From assembly GCA_017459965.1 (NCBI GenBank), contig JAFUBW010000014.1, positions 139,984 to 199,173 of the forward strand: 59,190 bases of DNA, given 5' to 3'. The notes under the pieces are model-generated. The model had not been told where the DNA came from and did not search any database. It was given only the letters and a program-made list of their open reading frames with translations. This stretch comes from Bacilli bacterium (GTDB lineage: Bacteria > Bacillota_I > Bacilli_A > RF39 > UBA660). Positions 24,601 to 33,022 of the stretch are shown piece after piece (the stretch's first letter is position 1; every line of letters begins with the position of its first letter). A program made the position numbers and the translations under genes.

Positions 24601-25236
24601 ATGCTATTTAGAGTGTTTTATAGAACTATATTTTTTTATCTTTTAGTGGTTATTTCATATAAAATAATGGGAAAAAGAGAAGTAGGAGAACTTAGTGTAT
24701 TTGATTTTATTATATCAATGCTTATTTCTCAATTAATTGCAGTTAGTATTGAAAATTATAAAGATTCTATATGGTTTGTAATCATTCCATTGATTACACT
24801 TGTAATATTTCAAGTTTTAATTGCAAAATTTTCCTTAAAAAGTAATAAATTTAGAGATTTGATTGACGGAAAACAGAGTGTAATAATCTCAAAAGGTAAA
24901 CTTAACTTTAGAGAAATGATAAAACAAAGATATAATTTAGATGATTTGCTTTTACAACTACGAGAACAACAGATTAGATCTATTGAAGAAGTAGACTATG
25001 CAATACTTGAAAATAATGGTAAACTATCTGTTTTTATTAAAAAAGATAAAGATAAAAATGTATTCCCACTTCCAATTATATTAGATGGGATAATCCAAGA
25101 AGATAATTTATATTTTATTAATAAAAATAGAAATTGGGTAATTAATATAATAAATAAAAAGAAATTAAAATTAAATAATATATTTTATGCATTTTATAAA
25201 AATGATGAATTATTTATAATAAAAAAAGATGATTAG
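24601..25236 (+). CDS. DUF421 (YetF/YrbG-like) membrane protein
   Basis: This 211-residue protein has three N-terminal helices (about 5-80) and a cytoplasmic C-terminal domain. The signatures RTIFFYLLVVISYKIMGKREVGELSVFDFIISMLISQL and RDLIDGKQSVIISKGKLNF, then YNLDDLLLQLREQQIRSIEEVDYAILENNGKLSVF, are those of DUF421/YetF proteins. B. subtilis YrbG and YetF are spore or vegetative membrane proteins of unknown action. The ATG at 24601 has AGGTGA and matches the family start; an upstream ATG at 24568 lacks a site. Synteny with yrzE and spoVB supports the YrbG identity. Confidence 0.85.
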   Translation: MLFRVFYRTIFFYLLVVISYKIMGKREVGELSVFDFIISMLISQLIAVSIENYKDSIWFVIIPLITLVIFQVLIAKFSLKSNKFRDLIDGKQSVIISKGKLNFREMIKQRYNLDDLLLQLREQQIRSIEEVDYAILENNGKLSVFIKKDKDKNVFPLPIILDGIIQEDNLYFINKNRNWVINIINKKKLKLNNIFYAFYKNDELFIIKKDD

Positions 25237-25238
25237 AA

Positions 25239-25619
25239 TTATCTAATCATACTCATAAAACTAGGATTATCAGTAACATATGGTACTATTTCATTTCTAG
25301 CTATCATCTTTGGTAATTTAGAGTATACTTCATTCATTTTATCATTTAATCCGATACTATCTATAAAATCATAATAATCATCTAAATTAAAATGACCTCT
25401 TTCATTTTTCATTTGATTATATTCTTTTTTATATAGTCTAATTAAAATATATAAATTAATATTAAAAACTCTATCATTTTGCCTTTCAAAATCATCTTCG
25501 GCTTCTTCAAACATATCTTTAGAGTATCTTCTTATTTCATCTGAATTTTCTTTAAGTTCATTAACATATTCAACTAATTCATAAAATAATTTTGTTTTCT
25601 TTAATTGTATTTCATCCAT
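25239..25619 (-). CDS. Hypothetical helical protein (126 residues)
   Basis: I do not recognise this protein. From the ATG at 25619 (AAGGAG 10 bases ahead) it is a soluble, acidic, mostly helical protein beginning MDEIQLKKTKLFYELVEYVNE. It has a run of charged residues (EEAEDDFERQNDR) and a C-terminal end DNPSFMSMIR. The open frame extends 72 codons upstream, but that part crosses the divergent gene and lacks a ribosome site. It faces the DUF421 gene and diverges from the 455-residue gene. No domain is visible. Confidence 0.65.
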   Translation of the reverse strand: MDEIQLKKTKLFYELVEYVNELKENSDEIRRYSKDMFEEAEDDFERQNDRVFNINLYILIRLYKKEYNQMKNERGHFNLDDYYDFIDSIGLNDKMNEVYSKLPKMIARNEIVPYVTDNPSFMSMIR

Positions 25620-25685
25620 TTTTGTAACAACTCCTTTTTTCACGCTTAAATAATTTATCATATTTTTTATTAATTGTAAATAAAT

Positions 25686-25713
25686 TTGACAAAAAATGTA
25701 AAATAAATATAAT
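25686..25713 (+). promoter_or_regulatory. Promoter of the 455-residue unknown gene
   Basis: TTGACA (25686-25691), 16 bases, TATAAT (25708-25713): both boxes are perfect. Confidence 0.85.
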
Positions 25714-25739
25714 ATTTGTAGTTTTAAAGGGGTGTTATC

Positions 25740-27107
25740 ATGTCTAGAGAACCTATAAATTGGGCTGTTGAAGAACAAGATGTAAAAGAATTTATTAAAC
25801 CAATTAATATAGAGATTCCAATTGATAAAGGGCAATATGGATATATTTTTAATAATAATTTAATAAAAGGTAAGAAGGCTAAAGACTATTTTCAAAATTT
25901 AGAAAAAGCAATGATAGAAGAATTATATACAAATAAAAACTATGAAAAATATAAAAGAATATTATATTTTAAAATATCATTAAACTTTATTCCTGATTTT
26001 AAAAATAATAATTGGGTTATAGGTTATTCACCAGTTGAAATTTATAATAATATATTTGAAACATTAAATATAGATAAAATTAATAAATATATTGATTATA
26101 GCGACAATAAATTAGTTAATAGAACTAAATCTATAATTAAATTAAGATTAATAGAAGAAAGATTAAAATGTTTAAAAGAAAATAATACTTCAAAACTTGC
26201 ATTTATAGAAGATTCAATAAATGCGATTGATAAACTTTTCTTATTTAATGGTTTTGACATAGAAACTAGAATGAAAGATTGTTTAGTTTATAAAAATTTA
26301 CTTTATTATTTATCTGTTAAATCATTAGATAAATTAGATGAAACTGATAATATTTTATATTCATATATACCAAGACAATATTATATGGAAGTATCATCTA
26401 AAAATAAAGCAAATTGGCCAAATCAATTATATATGGATGATAGAGTATATTCATATAATTATAAAACTTATAATGATAGATTTGAAAATGTAATGTTTAG
26501 ATATCCAACTATATTTGAAGAAGTACTTGGTATTGATGAAATAAGTGTTATGGAAAGATTAGAAATAGTTAAAGCAGATAACTTTATGAGTGAACTTGAA
26601 TCTAACTATACGACATATAAAAAGAAAAAAACTTACATTAAAACTGATAAAGAATTAAGTGAAATGCTAATGGATAAAATTAATTTCTATAAAGAATTGC
26701 TTAATTTAAAAGATGAAAATGATAATAATATAGTGATTTCACCTGTAAAAGGTAAAAATGATTTATACGGTTATTATGGATTTGTTTTAAATAACAATTA
26801 TATAGTATTAGATAAATTTTATTCTATAAATGATGAAGATAAAATAAAACCATCTAAAGATGAAGCTATATATTCAATGCCACTTGATCTATTTGTAGAA
26901 CTAGGTGGTAGTAAAAAGAAAATGATGCAATATATTAAAGACAATCCAAAAGGTAATGTAAAGAGAAATTACCATACAAAAAAACATACATACAAAGATA
27001 ATATTTTAAAGGTAACTAAGAAAGATGATGTATCTACTATGAATAGTGATTGGTTCTTGAATATATATTCACCAAAAAAACTATATTTAAAAAAAGATAA
27101 CAAATAA
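25740..27107 (+). CDS. Large hypothetical protein (455 residues)
   Basis: I do not recognise this protein. It has no signal peptide and no membrane helix. It begins SREPINWAVEEQDVKEFIKPINIE, is rich in Tyr, Asn, Lys and Asp, and seems to have two parts: a helical N-terminal half (to about 210) and a C-terminal half starting near SYIPRQYYMEVSSKNKANWPNQLY, with a late segment GYYGFVLNNNYIVLDKFYS that looks beta-rich. The basic tail (KRNYHTKKHTYKDNILKVTKK) could bind nucleic acid. It has a strong promoter and terminator and stands alone, so it is probably well expressed. The Tyr/Asn-rich make-up suggests a lineage-specific protein. Confidence 0.7.
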   Translation: MSREPINWAVEEQDVKEFIKPINIEIPIDKGQYGYIFNNNLIKGKKAKDYFQNLEKAMIEELYTNKNYEKYKRILYFKISLNFIPDFKNNNWVIGYSPVEIYNNIFETLNIDKINKYIDYSDNKLVNRTKSIIKLRLIEERLKCLKENNTSKLAFIEDSINAIDKLFLFNGFDIETRMKDCLVYKNLLYYLSVKSLDKLDETDNILYSYIPRQYYMEVSSKNKANWPNQLYMDDRVYSYNYKTYNDRFENVMFRYPTIFEEVLGIDEISVMERLEIVKADNFMSELESNYTTYKKKKTYIKTDKELSEMLMDKINFYKELLNLKDENDNNIVISPVKGKNDLYGYYGFVLNNNYIVLDKFYSINDEDKIKPSKDEAIYSMPLDLFVELGGSKKKMMQYIKDNPKGNVKRNYHTKKHTYKDNILKVTKKDDVSTMNSDWFLNIYSPKKLYLKKDNK

Positions 27108-27121
27108 TTTGTTATCTTTTT
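27092..27121 (+). terminator. Terminator of the 455-residue gene
   Basis: AAAGATAACAAA pairs with TTTGTTATCTTT and ends in T residues. Confidence 0.9.
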
Positions 27122-27237
27122 ACATTTGCAAATACAAAATAACAAAAAAATAGTGAAAAAACTAACAAAATAGGATAAAATGTTAATAGTGGTTGACAAA
27201 TTTCCAAGTAAAATTGGTAGAACGCAACCTTAACATT

Positions 27238-27246
27238 TGATATGAT
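27238..27246 (+). promoter_or_regulatory. Extended -10 promoter of the HTH/DUF4097 pair
   Basis: TGATATGAT (27238-27246) lies 24 bases before the start codon. An upstream TTGACA (27193-27198) is too far away to be its -35. A small inverted repeat, CCAA-N6-TTGG (about 27204-27217), lies between them and could bind the regulator. Confidence 0.45.
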
Positions 27247-27270
27247 TATTTACGAAAGAGGTGAAAATAT

Positions 27271-27912
27271 ATGACAATTGGAGAAAGATTGTTAAAATTA
27301 AGAAAAGAAAAAAATATTTCGCAAGAAGAACTTGCAAATGTACTTGATGTATCAAGACAAACAATATCAAAATGGGAAACTGATCAAACAACTCCTGATT
27401 TTGATAAAATAATTCCACTATGTGAATATTTTGGAATTACATCTGATGAATTATTATCTGGTAAAAAAGATATTATTGAATCTAAAAAAGAGGATAATAA
27501 AAAAATATTTGCTAGAAATATAGCAATATCAGTTGGACTTTATATTTTATCACTAGTATTTGTAATAGTGAGTGCTGAAGTATTTAATAATGAAATACTT
27601 GGAGTTAGTTTATTTTTTATAACTATAGCTATTGCTACTACATTAATTGTATATACTGCAATTAATTATGGAAGTAAAAAAGAAAAAAAGAGGGAAACTA
27701 AAAAAGATAAAACTGTTAAACAAGTATGTGAAATAATTGATATACTAGGAGTAGTAATTTACTTTATAGTAAGTTTTCTAACTATGGCATGGCATATCAC
27801 ATGGATAATATTTTTAATAATTGGTTTATGCGAAGCAATTGTTAAATTAATATTTGGTCTTAGTGAAGATAATAAAGAAGAAATAAAAGAAGGAGAAAAA
27901 GAAAATGAATAA
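27271..27912 (+). CDS. Membrane-bound XRE-family regulator
   Basis: This 213-residue protein joins an N-terminal HTH_3 DNA-binding domain (about 1-60, IGERLLKLRKEKNISQEELANVLDVSRQTISKWE) to three or four hydrophobic segments in the C-terminal part (about 86-108, 115-135, 165-200) and a charged tail. This architecture of HTH plus membrane helices is common in Bacillota and suggests a membrane-tethered repressor that senses the envelope. It overlaps the next gene, a DUF4097 protein, by 8 bp; the two should be made together. The tail is Glu/Lys-rich. Confidence 0.88.
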   Translation: MTIGERLLKLRKEKNISQEELANVLDVSRQTISKWETDQTTPDFDKIIPLCEYFGITSDELLSGKKDIIESKKEDNKKIFARNIAISVGLYILSLVFVIVSAEVFNNEILGVSLFFITIAIATTLIVYTAINYGSKKEKKRETKKDKTVKQVCEIIDILGVVIYFIVSFLTMAWHITWIIFLIIGLCEAIVKLIFGLSEDNKEEIKEGEKENE

Positions 27913-28741
27913 AGGATTAACTATAACATTAATAACATTATTATCTTTAATAGTAATTACATTAATTGTAGGTTTAATATTTTTAATAGATAATAAATTT
28001 ACATTTAAATTAGATAATTTAAATTTTGGTCTTGGATCAAAATCTACTTTAATATATGATGAAAATATTGATGAAAATTTTAATAAAATTGATGTATATT
28101 CAAAAAGCTTAGACTTTAAATTTGTAAAATCAAATGATAATACTACTAATGTTAAAATATATGATGATAAAAAGAATACTGCGCTAGTTAAAGTAGAAGA
28201 TAATACTTTAAAAATTACTTCTGATAATGACAATGCTTGTATATTTTGTTTTTATTCAAAAAGACAAGCAGTTATTTCATTACCTGAAAAAATATATGAT
28301 TTAGTATTAGAAACTACATCAGGTGATATTTATTCTGAAATTAATTTTAATAAAGCTGATTTAAATACAAGAAGTGGCGATATTGAATTAAATAATATTA
28401 AAAATGCAAATATAAAAGTAACAAGTGGTGATATTATTATAAATGAAGTTGATGATATTACTATAAAAGCTACAAGCGGCGATATTGAAATTAATAAAAT
28501 TAATAAACATATAGATAGTCAAACTACATCAGGTGATGTTGAAATTAATAATTTAACATTAACTACAGATTCTAATATAAAAGTAACAAGTGGTGATGTA
28601 TCTATTCTTAATGGTTCAGATGATATTTACTATAATACAAGTGTTATAAGTGGAGATGTAAAAGTAAATAATAACAATAGACATGCAAATGTTGAATTAA
28701 CAATTAATACTACATCAGGAGATATTATTGTAAGAAATTAA
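27905..28741 (+). CDS. DUF4097 beta-strand-repeat surface protein
   Basis: This 278-residue protein has one N-terminal membrane anchor (about 6-30) and then a right-handed beta-helix-like region. Eight copies of the short motif x-S-G-D-[IV] (TTSGDI, TRSGDI, VTSGDI, ATSGDI, TTSGDV, VTSGDV, VISGDV, TTSGDI) recur about every 18-30 residues, which is the DUF4097/adhesin pattern. Such proteins often sit beside membrane HTH or PspC/LiaI-type envelope-stress genes. It overlaps the HTH gene, so it may be its output or sensor partner. The actual ligand is unknown. Confidence 0.88.
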   Translation: MNKGLTITLITLLSLIVITLIVGLIFLIDNKFTFKLDNLNFGLGSKSTLIYDENIDENFNKIDVYSKSLDFKFVKSNDNTTNVKIYDDKKNTALVKVEDNTLKITSDNDNACIFCFYSKRQAVISLPEKIYDLVLETTSGDIYSEINFNKADLNTRSGDIELNNIKNANIKVTSGDIIINEVDDITIKATSGDIEINKINKHIDSQTTSGDVEINNLTLTTDSNIKVTSGDVSILNGSDDIYYNTSVISGDVKVNNNNRHANVELTINTTSGDIIVRN

Positions 28742-28751
28742 AATTAATATA

Positions 28752-28768
28752 AAGTTCTAAACTATAAC
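28752..28768 (+). repeat. 17-base direct repeat, copy 1 (upstream of helD)
   Basis: AAGTTCTAAACTATAAC occurs here and again at 30913-30929, on the other side of helD. The 3' half forms the ascending arm of a terminator at both places. Confidence 0.9.
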
Positions 28769-28788
28769 AAATTATGTTATAGTTTTTT
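28760..28788 (+). terminator. Terminator of the HTH/DUF4097 operon
   Basis: AACTATAAC (28760-28768) pairs with GTTATAGTT (28776-28784), followed by T residues. Confidence 0.88.
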
Positions 28789-28796
28789 AAATTGTA

Positions 28797-28825
28797 TTGA
28801 CATATTATTATTTTTTTGTTATACT
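28797..28825 (+). promoter_or_regulatory. Promoter of helD
   Basis: TTGACA (28797-28802), 17 bases, TATACT (28820-28825) with extended TGT before the -10. Confidence 0.85.
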
Positions 28826-28883
28826 TGCGGGTGTCAACCTAAGATGCATATCATTTTATTTAATAATTATTGGAGGTGAATTT

Positions 28884-30914
28884 ATGAATGAAGAAAAACA
28901 CCTTGATTTTACATTAAATGAAATCGATAATTTAATCGATGAAAACAACACGAGGATAAACATAATAAGAAATAATTACACTATTCCTATAGATGATAGG
29001 GTAGAAATTGAAAACAAATTACAAAGAAAAAATGAATTACTATCAACATGTAGAAAAAAACCATATTTTTCGAGAATTGATTTTAAAACAAATGATGAAA
29101 CAGATATATGTTACATTGGTAAAAATGGTGTAATTAATTCTGACAATAAAGTAGTAGTAGTTGATTGGAGAGCTCCTATTTCCTCTGTTTATTATGATTC
29201 TAATATTGGTAAAACTTCATATACAGTTAACGATGATATTGTTGAAGGTGAATTACTTTTAAAAAGGCAGTATGATATACAAGATAGTAAATTAGTTTCA
29301 TATTATGATGTAGATATTGTTTCAAATGATGACATTTTAAAACAATATTTAAATGTTAATTCTGATAATAGATTAAAAAATATTGTTTCTACTATTCAAT
29401 CAGAACAAAACGAAATAATTAGAATGCCTATTAATAAAAATATAATTGTTCAAGGCGTTGCTGGTTCAGGTAAAACAACTGTAGCACTTCATAGAATTGC
29501 ATACCTTGCTTATAATAATAAAGATTATATTAATTCTAATCAATATATGATAATTGGTCCTAATAAATTTTTTATTAATTATATTTCAAGTGTACTTCCA
29601 GAACTTGATGTTGATGATGTAAAGCAATTTGATTTTATTGACTTTACAAAATATATTTTAAATGAAGATTTTAACTATACAGAATTACCTGATAATGAAA
29701 GTACATATTATAAAACGTCTTTAAAATTTAAAAGAATAATTGATAAATACATTAATTTTTTAGATCAAACAATTATTCCAGATAAAGATTTAGAAATGTA
29801 TAATTTTAAAATACTAGATAAAAATATTATTCAAAAAACATATAATGATATAAAAAATGATTTTGATAGTTTAAGTTTAAAAGTTAATAAAAGTATTATA
29901 TTACTTGAAAAAATTATTAAAAATAAAAGTGAAAATATAATTGTGGCGGCTAATGATTATATAGATAAAAAATTTATTAGTGCAAATGAAAATGATAAAA
30001 AAATACTAAAAAAACAAAGAGAAGCAATAAAAAAAGAAATACAAAATAATTGTCATAACTTATTAAAAAAATATTTTAATTATGTAAATGAAAATATTTC
30101 ATCTTTATATAAAAAAATGTTTAAAAATATTAATAATTATTACGAAGATAACATAAATCTAAATTTAAAAAATTTAAATTATTCTGATTTGACTGGGCTT
30201 CTATATTTATATTACAAGATTAATGGAAATAATAAATATCAATTATATAGACATATTGTTATTGATGAAGCACAAGATTATAATGAATTTACTTTTTATG
30301 TATTAAATTTATTATTTAAAAATGCATCATTTAGTATATTTGGTGATTTAGCACAAAGTATTTACCCTTATAGAAGTATTGAAAATTGGGATATATTGAG
30401 TAATAAAATAATGAATATAAATATATTATATTTATCAAAAAGTTATCGTACTTCAATAGAAATAATGAATGAAGCTAATAAAATAAATAGATACCTTAAT
30501 TTAAATGAAGCTATTCCTGTTATAAGACATGGTAAAATACCAGAATATTATAAAATTAATAACAACGAATTTATATTAAATAAATTATTAGAATTAAAAG
30601 ATAAATATAAATCAATTGCAATTATTAGTAAAAATAATGATGATTCAATCGATATTTATAATTATTTGAAAGATAAAATAAATATTAATATAATTAATAA
30701 TGATTCAAATGAATATACTGGAGGCATTTGTTCACTTACATCATCATTATCTAAAGGACTTGAATTTGATGCAGTTATAATTAATAAATGTGATGACAAT
30801 ATATTTAATATAAGTGATAGAACAGATATGAAGTTATTATATGTTTCCATGACAAGAGCACTTCATGAATTAATTATTACATATAAAAACAAATTAGTTG
30901 AAGTTTTAAAATAA
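28884..30914 (+). CDS. helD: HelD-like UvrD/Rep superfamily ATPase
   Basis: HelD is an SF1 ATPase that binds RNA polymerase and frees stalled complexes from DNA. The 676-residue product starts at ATG 28884 (GGAGGTGA site); the longer frame lacks a site. The N-terminus is a helical hairpin (about 1-60), followed by the HelD signature VVVDWRAPISSVYYD near residue 93. Walker A is GVAGSGKTTVALHRIAYL near 192, Walker B VIDEAQDYNEF near 460, then FGDLAQSIYPYRS, SYRTSIEI, and late helicase motifs SKGLEFDAVIIN and LYVSMTRALHEL. It is shorter than typical B. subtilis HelD (774 residues) but has all ATPase motifs. It is a single-gene unit flanked by two copies of the same terminator sequence. Confidence 0.9.
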   Translation: MNEEKHLDFTLNEIDNLIDENNTRINIIRNNYTIPIDDRVEIENKLQRKNELLSTCRKKPYFSRIDFKTNDETDICYIGKNGVINSDNKVVVVDWRAPISSVYYDSNIGKTSYTVNDDIVEGELLLKRQYDIQDSKLVSYYDVDIVSNDDILKQYLNVNSDNRLKNIVSTIQSEQNEIIRMPINKNIIVQGVAGSGKTTVALHRIAYLAYNNKDYINSNQYMIIGPNKFFINYISSVLPELDVDDVKQFDFIDFTKYILNEDFNYTELPDNESTYYKTSLKFKRIIDKYINFLDQTIIPDKDLEMYNFKILDKNIIQKTYNDIKNDFDSLSLKVNKSIILLEKIIKNKSENIIVAANDYIDKKFISANENDKKILKKQREAIKKEIQNNCHNLLKKYFNYVNENISSLYKKMFKNINNYYEDNINLNLKNLNYSDLTGLLYLYYKINGNNKYQLYRHIVIDEAQDYNEFTFYVLNLLFKNASFSIFGDLAQSIYPYRSIENWDILSNKIMNINILYLSKSYRTSIEIMNEANKINRYLNLNEAIPVIRHGKIPEYYKINNNEFILNKLLELKDKYKSIAIISKNNDDSIDIYNYLKDKININIINNDSNEYTGGICSLTSSLSKGLEFDAVIINKCDDNIFNISDRTDMKLLYVSMTRALHELIITYKNKLVEVLK

Positions 30915-30929
30915 GTTCTAAACTATAAC
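30913..30929 (+). repeat. 17-base direct repeat, copy 2 (downstream of helD)
   Basis: This is an exact copy of the sequence at 28752-28768; it starts at the helD stop codon (TAA 30912-30914). Confidence 0.9.
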
Positions 30930-30973
30930 TATTTTTCATTAATTATAATATGAATATTAGTTATAGTTTTTTT
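30921..30973 (+). terminator. Terminator of helD overlapping the ZIP gene start
   Basis: AACTATAAC (30921-30929) pairs with GTTATAGTT (30960-30968), followed by T residues. The loop is 30 bases and contains the ZIP gene's ATG at 30950, and the 3' arm plus T run are its codons 4-8. Confidence 0.65.
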
Positions 30974-31684
30974 CTTACTTTTTTTTCAGGATTTTCTACA
31001 ATTATTGGATCATTACTTATATTTTTTAAGTTTAAAAATATTAAGAAAGTGATTATATCATCACTTTCTTTTGCATCTGGTGTGATGATAAGCATATCTA
31101 TATTTGATTTATTTCCTGAAAGTATTAAACTTTTTAAATTAAATTACAATTTATTTATTAGTATATTATTATTTTTAATATTCTTTATACTTGGATCATT
31201 AATAATAGTAATAATTAATAAAATTATTCCTCAAAATAATAATTTATATAAAATAGGTATTATATCAATGATAGGTATAATGCTTCATAATATTCCAGAA
31301 GGAATACTTACTTTTGTAACAAGTAGTATAAATAAAAAACTAGGTTTATCAATGGCAATGGCAATTTCTATGCATAATATTCCAGAAGGAATAAGTATAT
31401 CTATTCCAATATATTATTCAACTAAAAGTAAAATAAAAGCAGTTTTTTATTGTTTTATAAGTGCACTATCTGAAGTATTTGGCGCACTTATTACATATAT
31501 ATTTTTATATAACTATATAAATGATATATTTATTGCTAGTATTCTTTCTTTAGTGTGTGGCATTATGAGCTATATATCATTATTTGAACTTATACCTGAA
31601 ATATTATCTTATAAAAATAAAAAATTATTTTATATATTTTTTATAGTAGGTGTAATATTTATGTTAATAAATGTCATCCTTTAA
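30950..31684 (+). CDS. ZIP family metal transporter
   Basis: This 244-residue protein is a ZIP-type divalent metal importer (zinc or iron) with eight helices. The characteristic HNIPEG motif occurs twice: in GIMLHNIPEGILTFV (helix 4) and in AMAISMHNIPEGISISIPI (helix 5). The N-terminal SFFLTFFSGFSTIIGSLLIFF and the C-terminal FELIPEI segment also fit ZupT-like proteins. ATG 30950 is the natural start, but it has no Shine-Dalgarno sequence and sits in the loop of the helD terminator. A TATAAT at 30944-30949 is too close to act as its -10. Its expression mode is therefore unclear. Confidence 0.9.
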   Translation: MNISYSFFLTFFSGFSTIIGSLLIFFKFKNIKKVIISSLSFASGVMISISIFDLFPESIKLFKLNYNLFISILLFLIFFILGSLIIVIINKIIPQNNNLYKIGIISMIGIMLHNIPEGILTFVTSSINKKLGLSMAMAISMHNIPEGISISIPIYYSTKSKIKAVFYCFISALSEVFGALITYIFLYNYINDIFIASILSLVCGIMSYISLFELIPEILSYKNKKLFYIFFIVGVIFMLINVIL

Positions 31685-31719
31685 AGAAATTTTTGGAAAT
31701 TTAAAAAAATATATTTATA

Positions 31720-31733
31720 AGAACAAGTGTTCG
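31720..31733 (+). promoter_or_regulatory. LexA (SOS) box upstream of the Y-family polymerase
   Basis: AGAACAAGTGTTCG fits the Bacillus LexA consensus CGAACRNRYGTTYC in both half-sites (GAAC-N4-GTTC) and lies just before the -10 element. Confidence 0.8.
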
Positions 31734-31742
31734 TGTTATAAT
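31734..31742 (+). promoter_or_regulatory. Extended -10 promoter of the polymerase cassette
   Basis: TGTTATAAT (31734-31742) lies directly after the LexA box and 17 bases before the start codon; LexA would block it. Confidence 0.65.
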
Positions 31743-31759
31743 TGTTTTGGTGATGGGTT

Positions 31760-33013
31760 ATGAAGTGGTATTTATGTATAGATTTAAAAACATTTTATGC
31801 ATCAGTAGAGTGTGTAGAAAGGGGTCTTGATCCATTTAAAACTGATTTAATTGTTGCAGATCCATCAAGAGGAAAGGGTTCTATATGTCTTGCAATAACA
31901 CCTAAAATGAAAAAAAGAGGTATTAAAAATAGATGCAGAGTATTTGAAATACCTAAAAATATACATCCAATTGTAGCAAAACCAAGAATGATTAAATATA
32001 TGCAGTATTCTACTAAAATCTATTCTATTTATTTAAAATATATTGATAAACAAGATATACATGTATACTCAATAGATGAAGCTTTTTTAGATGTTACTTC
32101 ATATCTTAAAATGTATAATAAAAATCCAAAGGAACTTGCAATTATGATAATGGATGATATATATAAAACAACACATATTACTGCAACTTGTGGAATAGGT
32201 ACTAATATGTATTTAGCTAAAATTGCACTTGATATAATATCAAAACATACTAAAAGTAATATTGGTATATTAAATGAAAAATTATACAAAGAAAAATTAT
32301 CTCATCATACACCTCTTACTGATTTTTGGGGTATTGGAAGAGGAATTGAAAATAGACTTCATAAACTTCATTTAAAAGATATGTATGATATATCAAATGC
32401 TAATGAAAATATATTATATAAAGAATTTGGTATAAATGCTAAACTTTTAATTGATCACTCAAAAGGTATTGAACCATGTACAATTAAAATGATTAAAGAT
32501 TATAAACCAAAAAATAATTCTATGAGTAATACTCAAATATTATTTTCAGATTATACAAAACAGAGTGCTAAAGTAGTACTTACTGAAATGATTCATACAA
32601 TTGTGCTTAGACTTGTAAGAAATAATTTATATACTGATGTACTTGGTTTTTATGTAGGATATTCAAAAGATGTAATACCAGGCGTTTTACTTCATAAAAA
32701 AATAGACCATCAAACAAATAGCTTTAATTTAATAAGTAATATATTACTTGAAGAATATGATTATAGAATATCTGAAGAATATAAAATAAGAAAACTTGGT
32801 GTGTTTTTAAATAATATAAAAGAAAAAGAAGTAGTTCAACTTGATATATTCAACACAAATGAAAAGGAAGATATTGAATTTAATTTAGAAAAGACTTTAG
32901 TAAATATACAAGATAAATATGGTAAAAATAGTATATTAAATGCGATTAGTTATACAAAAGATGCAACACAACTTGAAAGAAATAAACTTATCGGAGGTCA
33001 TAATGCAATGTGA
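31760..33013 (+). CDS. Y-family DNA polymerase (UvrX/YqjW type)
   Basis: This 417-residue translesion DNA polymerase has the palm motifs CIDLKTFYASVECVERGLDP and YSIDEAFLDVTSYL (carboxylates for the metal ions), GIGTNMYLAKIALDI, and the HhH thumb area DFWGIGRGIENRLHKL. The little finger and a C-terminal QLDIF near residue 360, a likely sliding-clamp motif, complete it. Similarity to the Bacillus UvrX/YqjW branch is supported by the YolD-like gene 9 bases downstream, the usual partner. A LexA box and promoter precede it, so SOS induction is likely. The start is ATG 31760. Confidence 0.93.
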   Translation: MKWYLCIDLKTFYASVECVERGLDPFKTDLIVADPSRGKGSICLAITPKMKKRGIKNRCRVFEIPKNIHPIVAKPRMIKYMQYSTKIYSIYLKYIDKQDIHVYSIDEAFLDVTSYLKMYNKNPKELAIMIMDDIYKTTHITATCGIGTNMYLAKIALDIISKHTKSNIGILNEKLYKEKLSHHTPLTDFWGIGRGIENRLHKLHLKDMYDISNANENILYKEFGINAKLLIDHSKGIEPCTIKMIKDYKPKNNSMSNTQILFSDYTKQSAKVVLTEMIHTIVLRLVRNNLYTDVLGFYVGYSKDVIPGVLLHKKIDHQTNSFNLISNILLEEYDYRISEEYKIRKLGVFLNNIKEKEVVQLDIFNTNEKEDIEFNLEKTLVNIQDKYGKNSILNAISYTKDATQLERNKLIGGHNAM

Positions 33014-33022
33014 GGTGATATT

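Noticed and set aside
27181-27234. A 17-residue frame starting at ATG 27179 and a TTGACA at 27193.
   Set aside because: The frame has no ribosome site and no recognisable content, and the TTGACA has no -10 at a useful distance.
30944-30949. TATAAT directly before the ZIP start codon as its -10 box.
   Set aside because: Transcription would start inside the coding region; the box is too close to serve this ATG.
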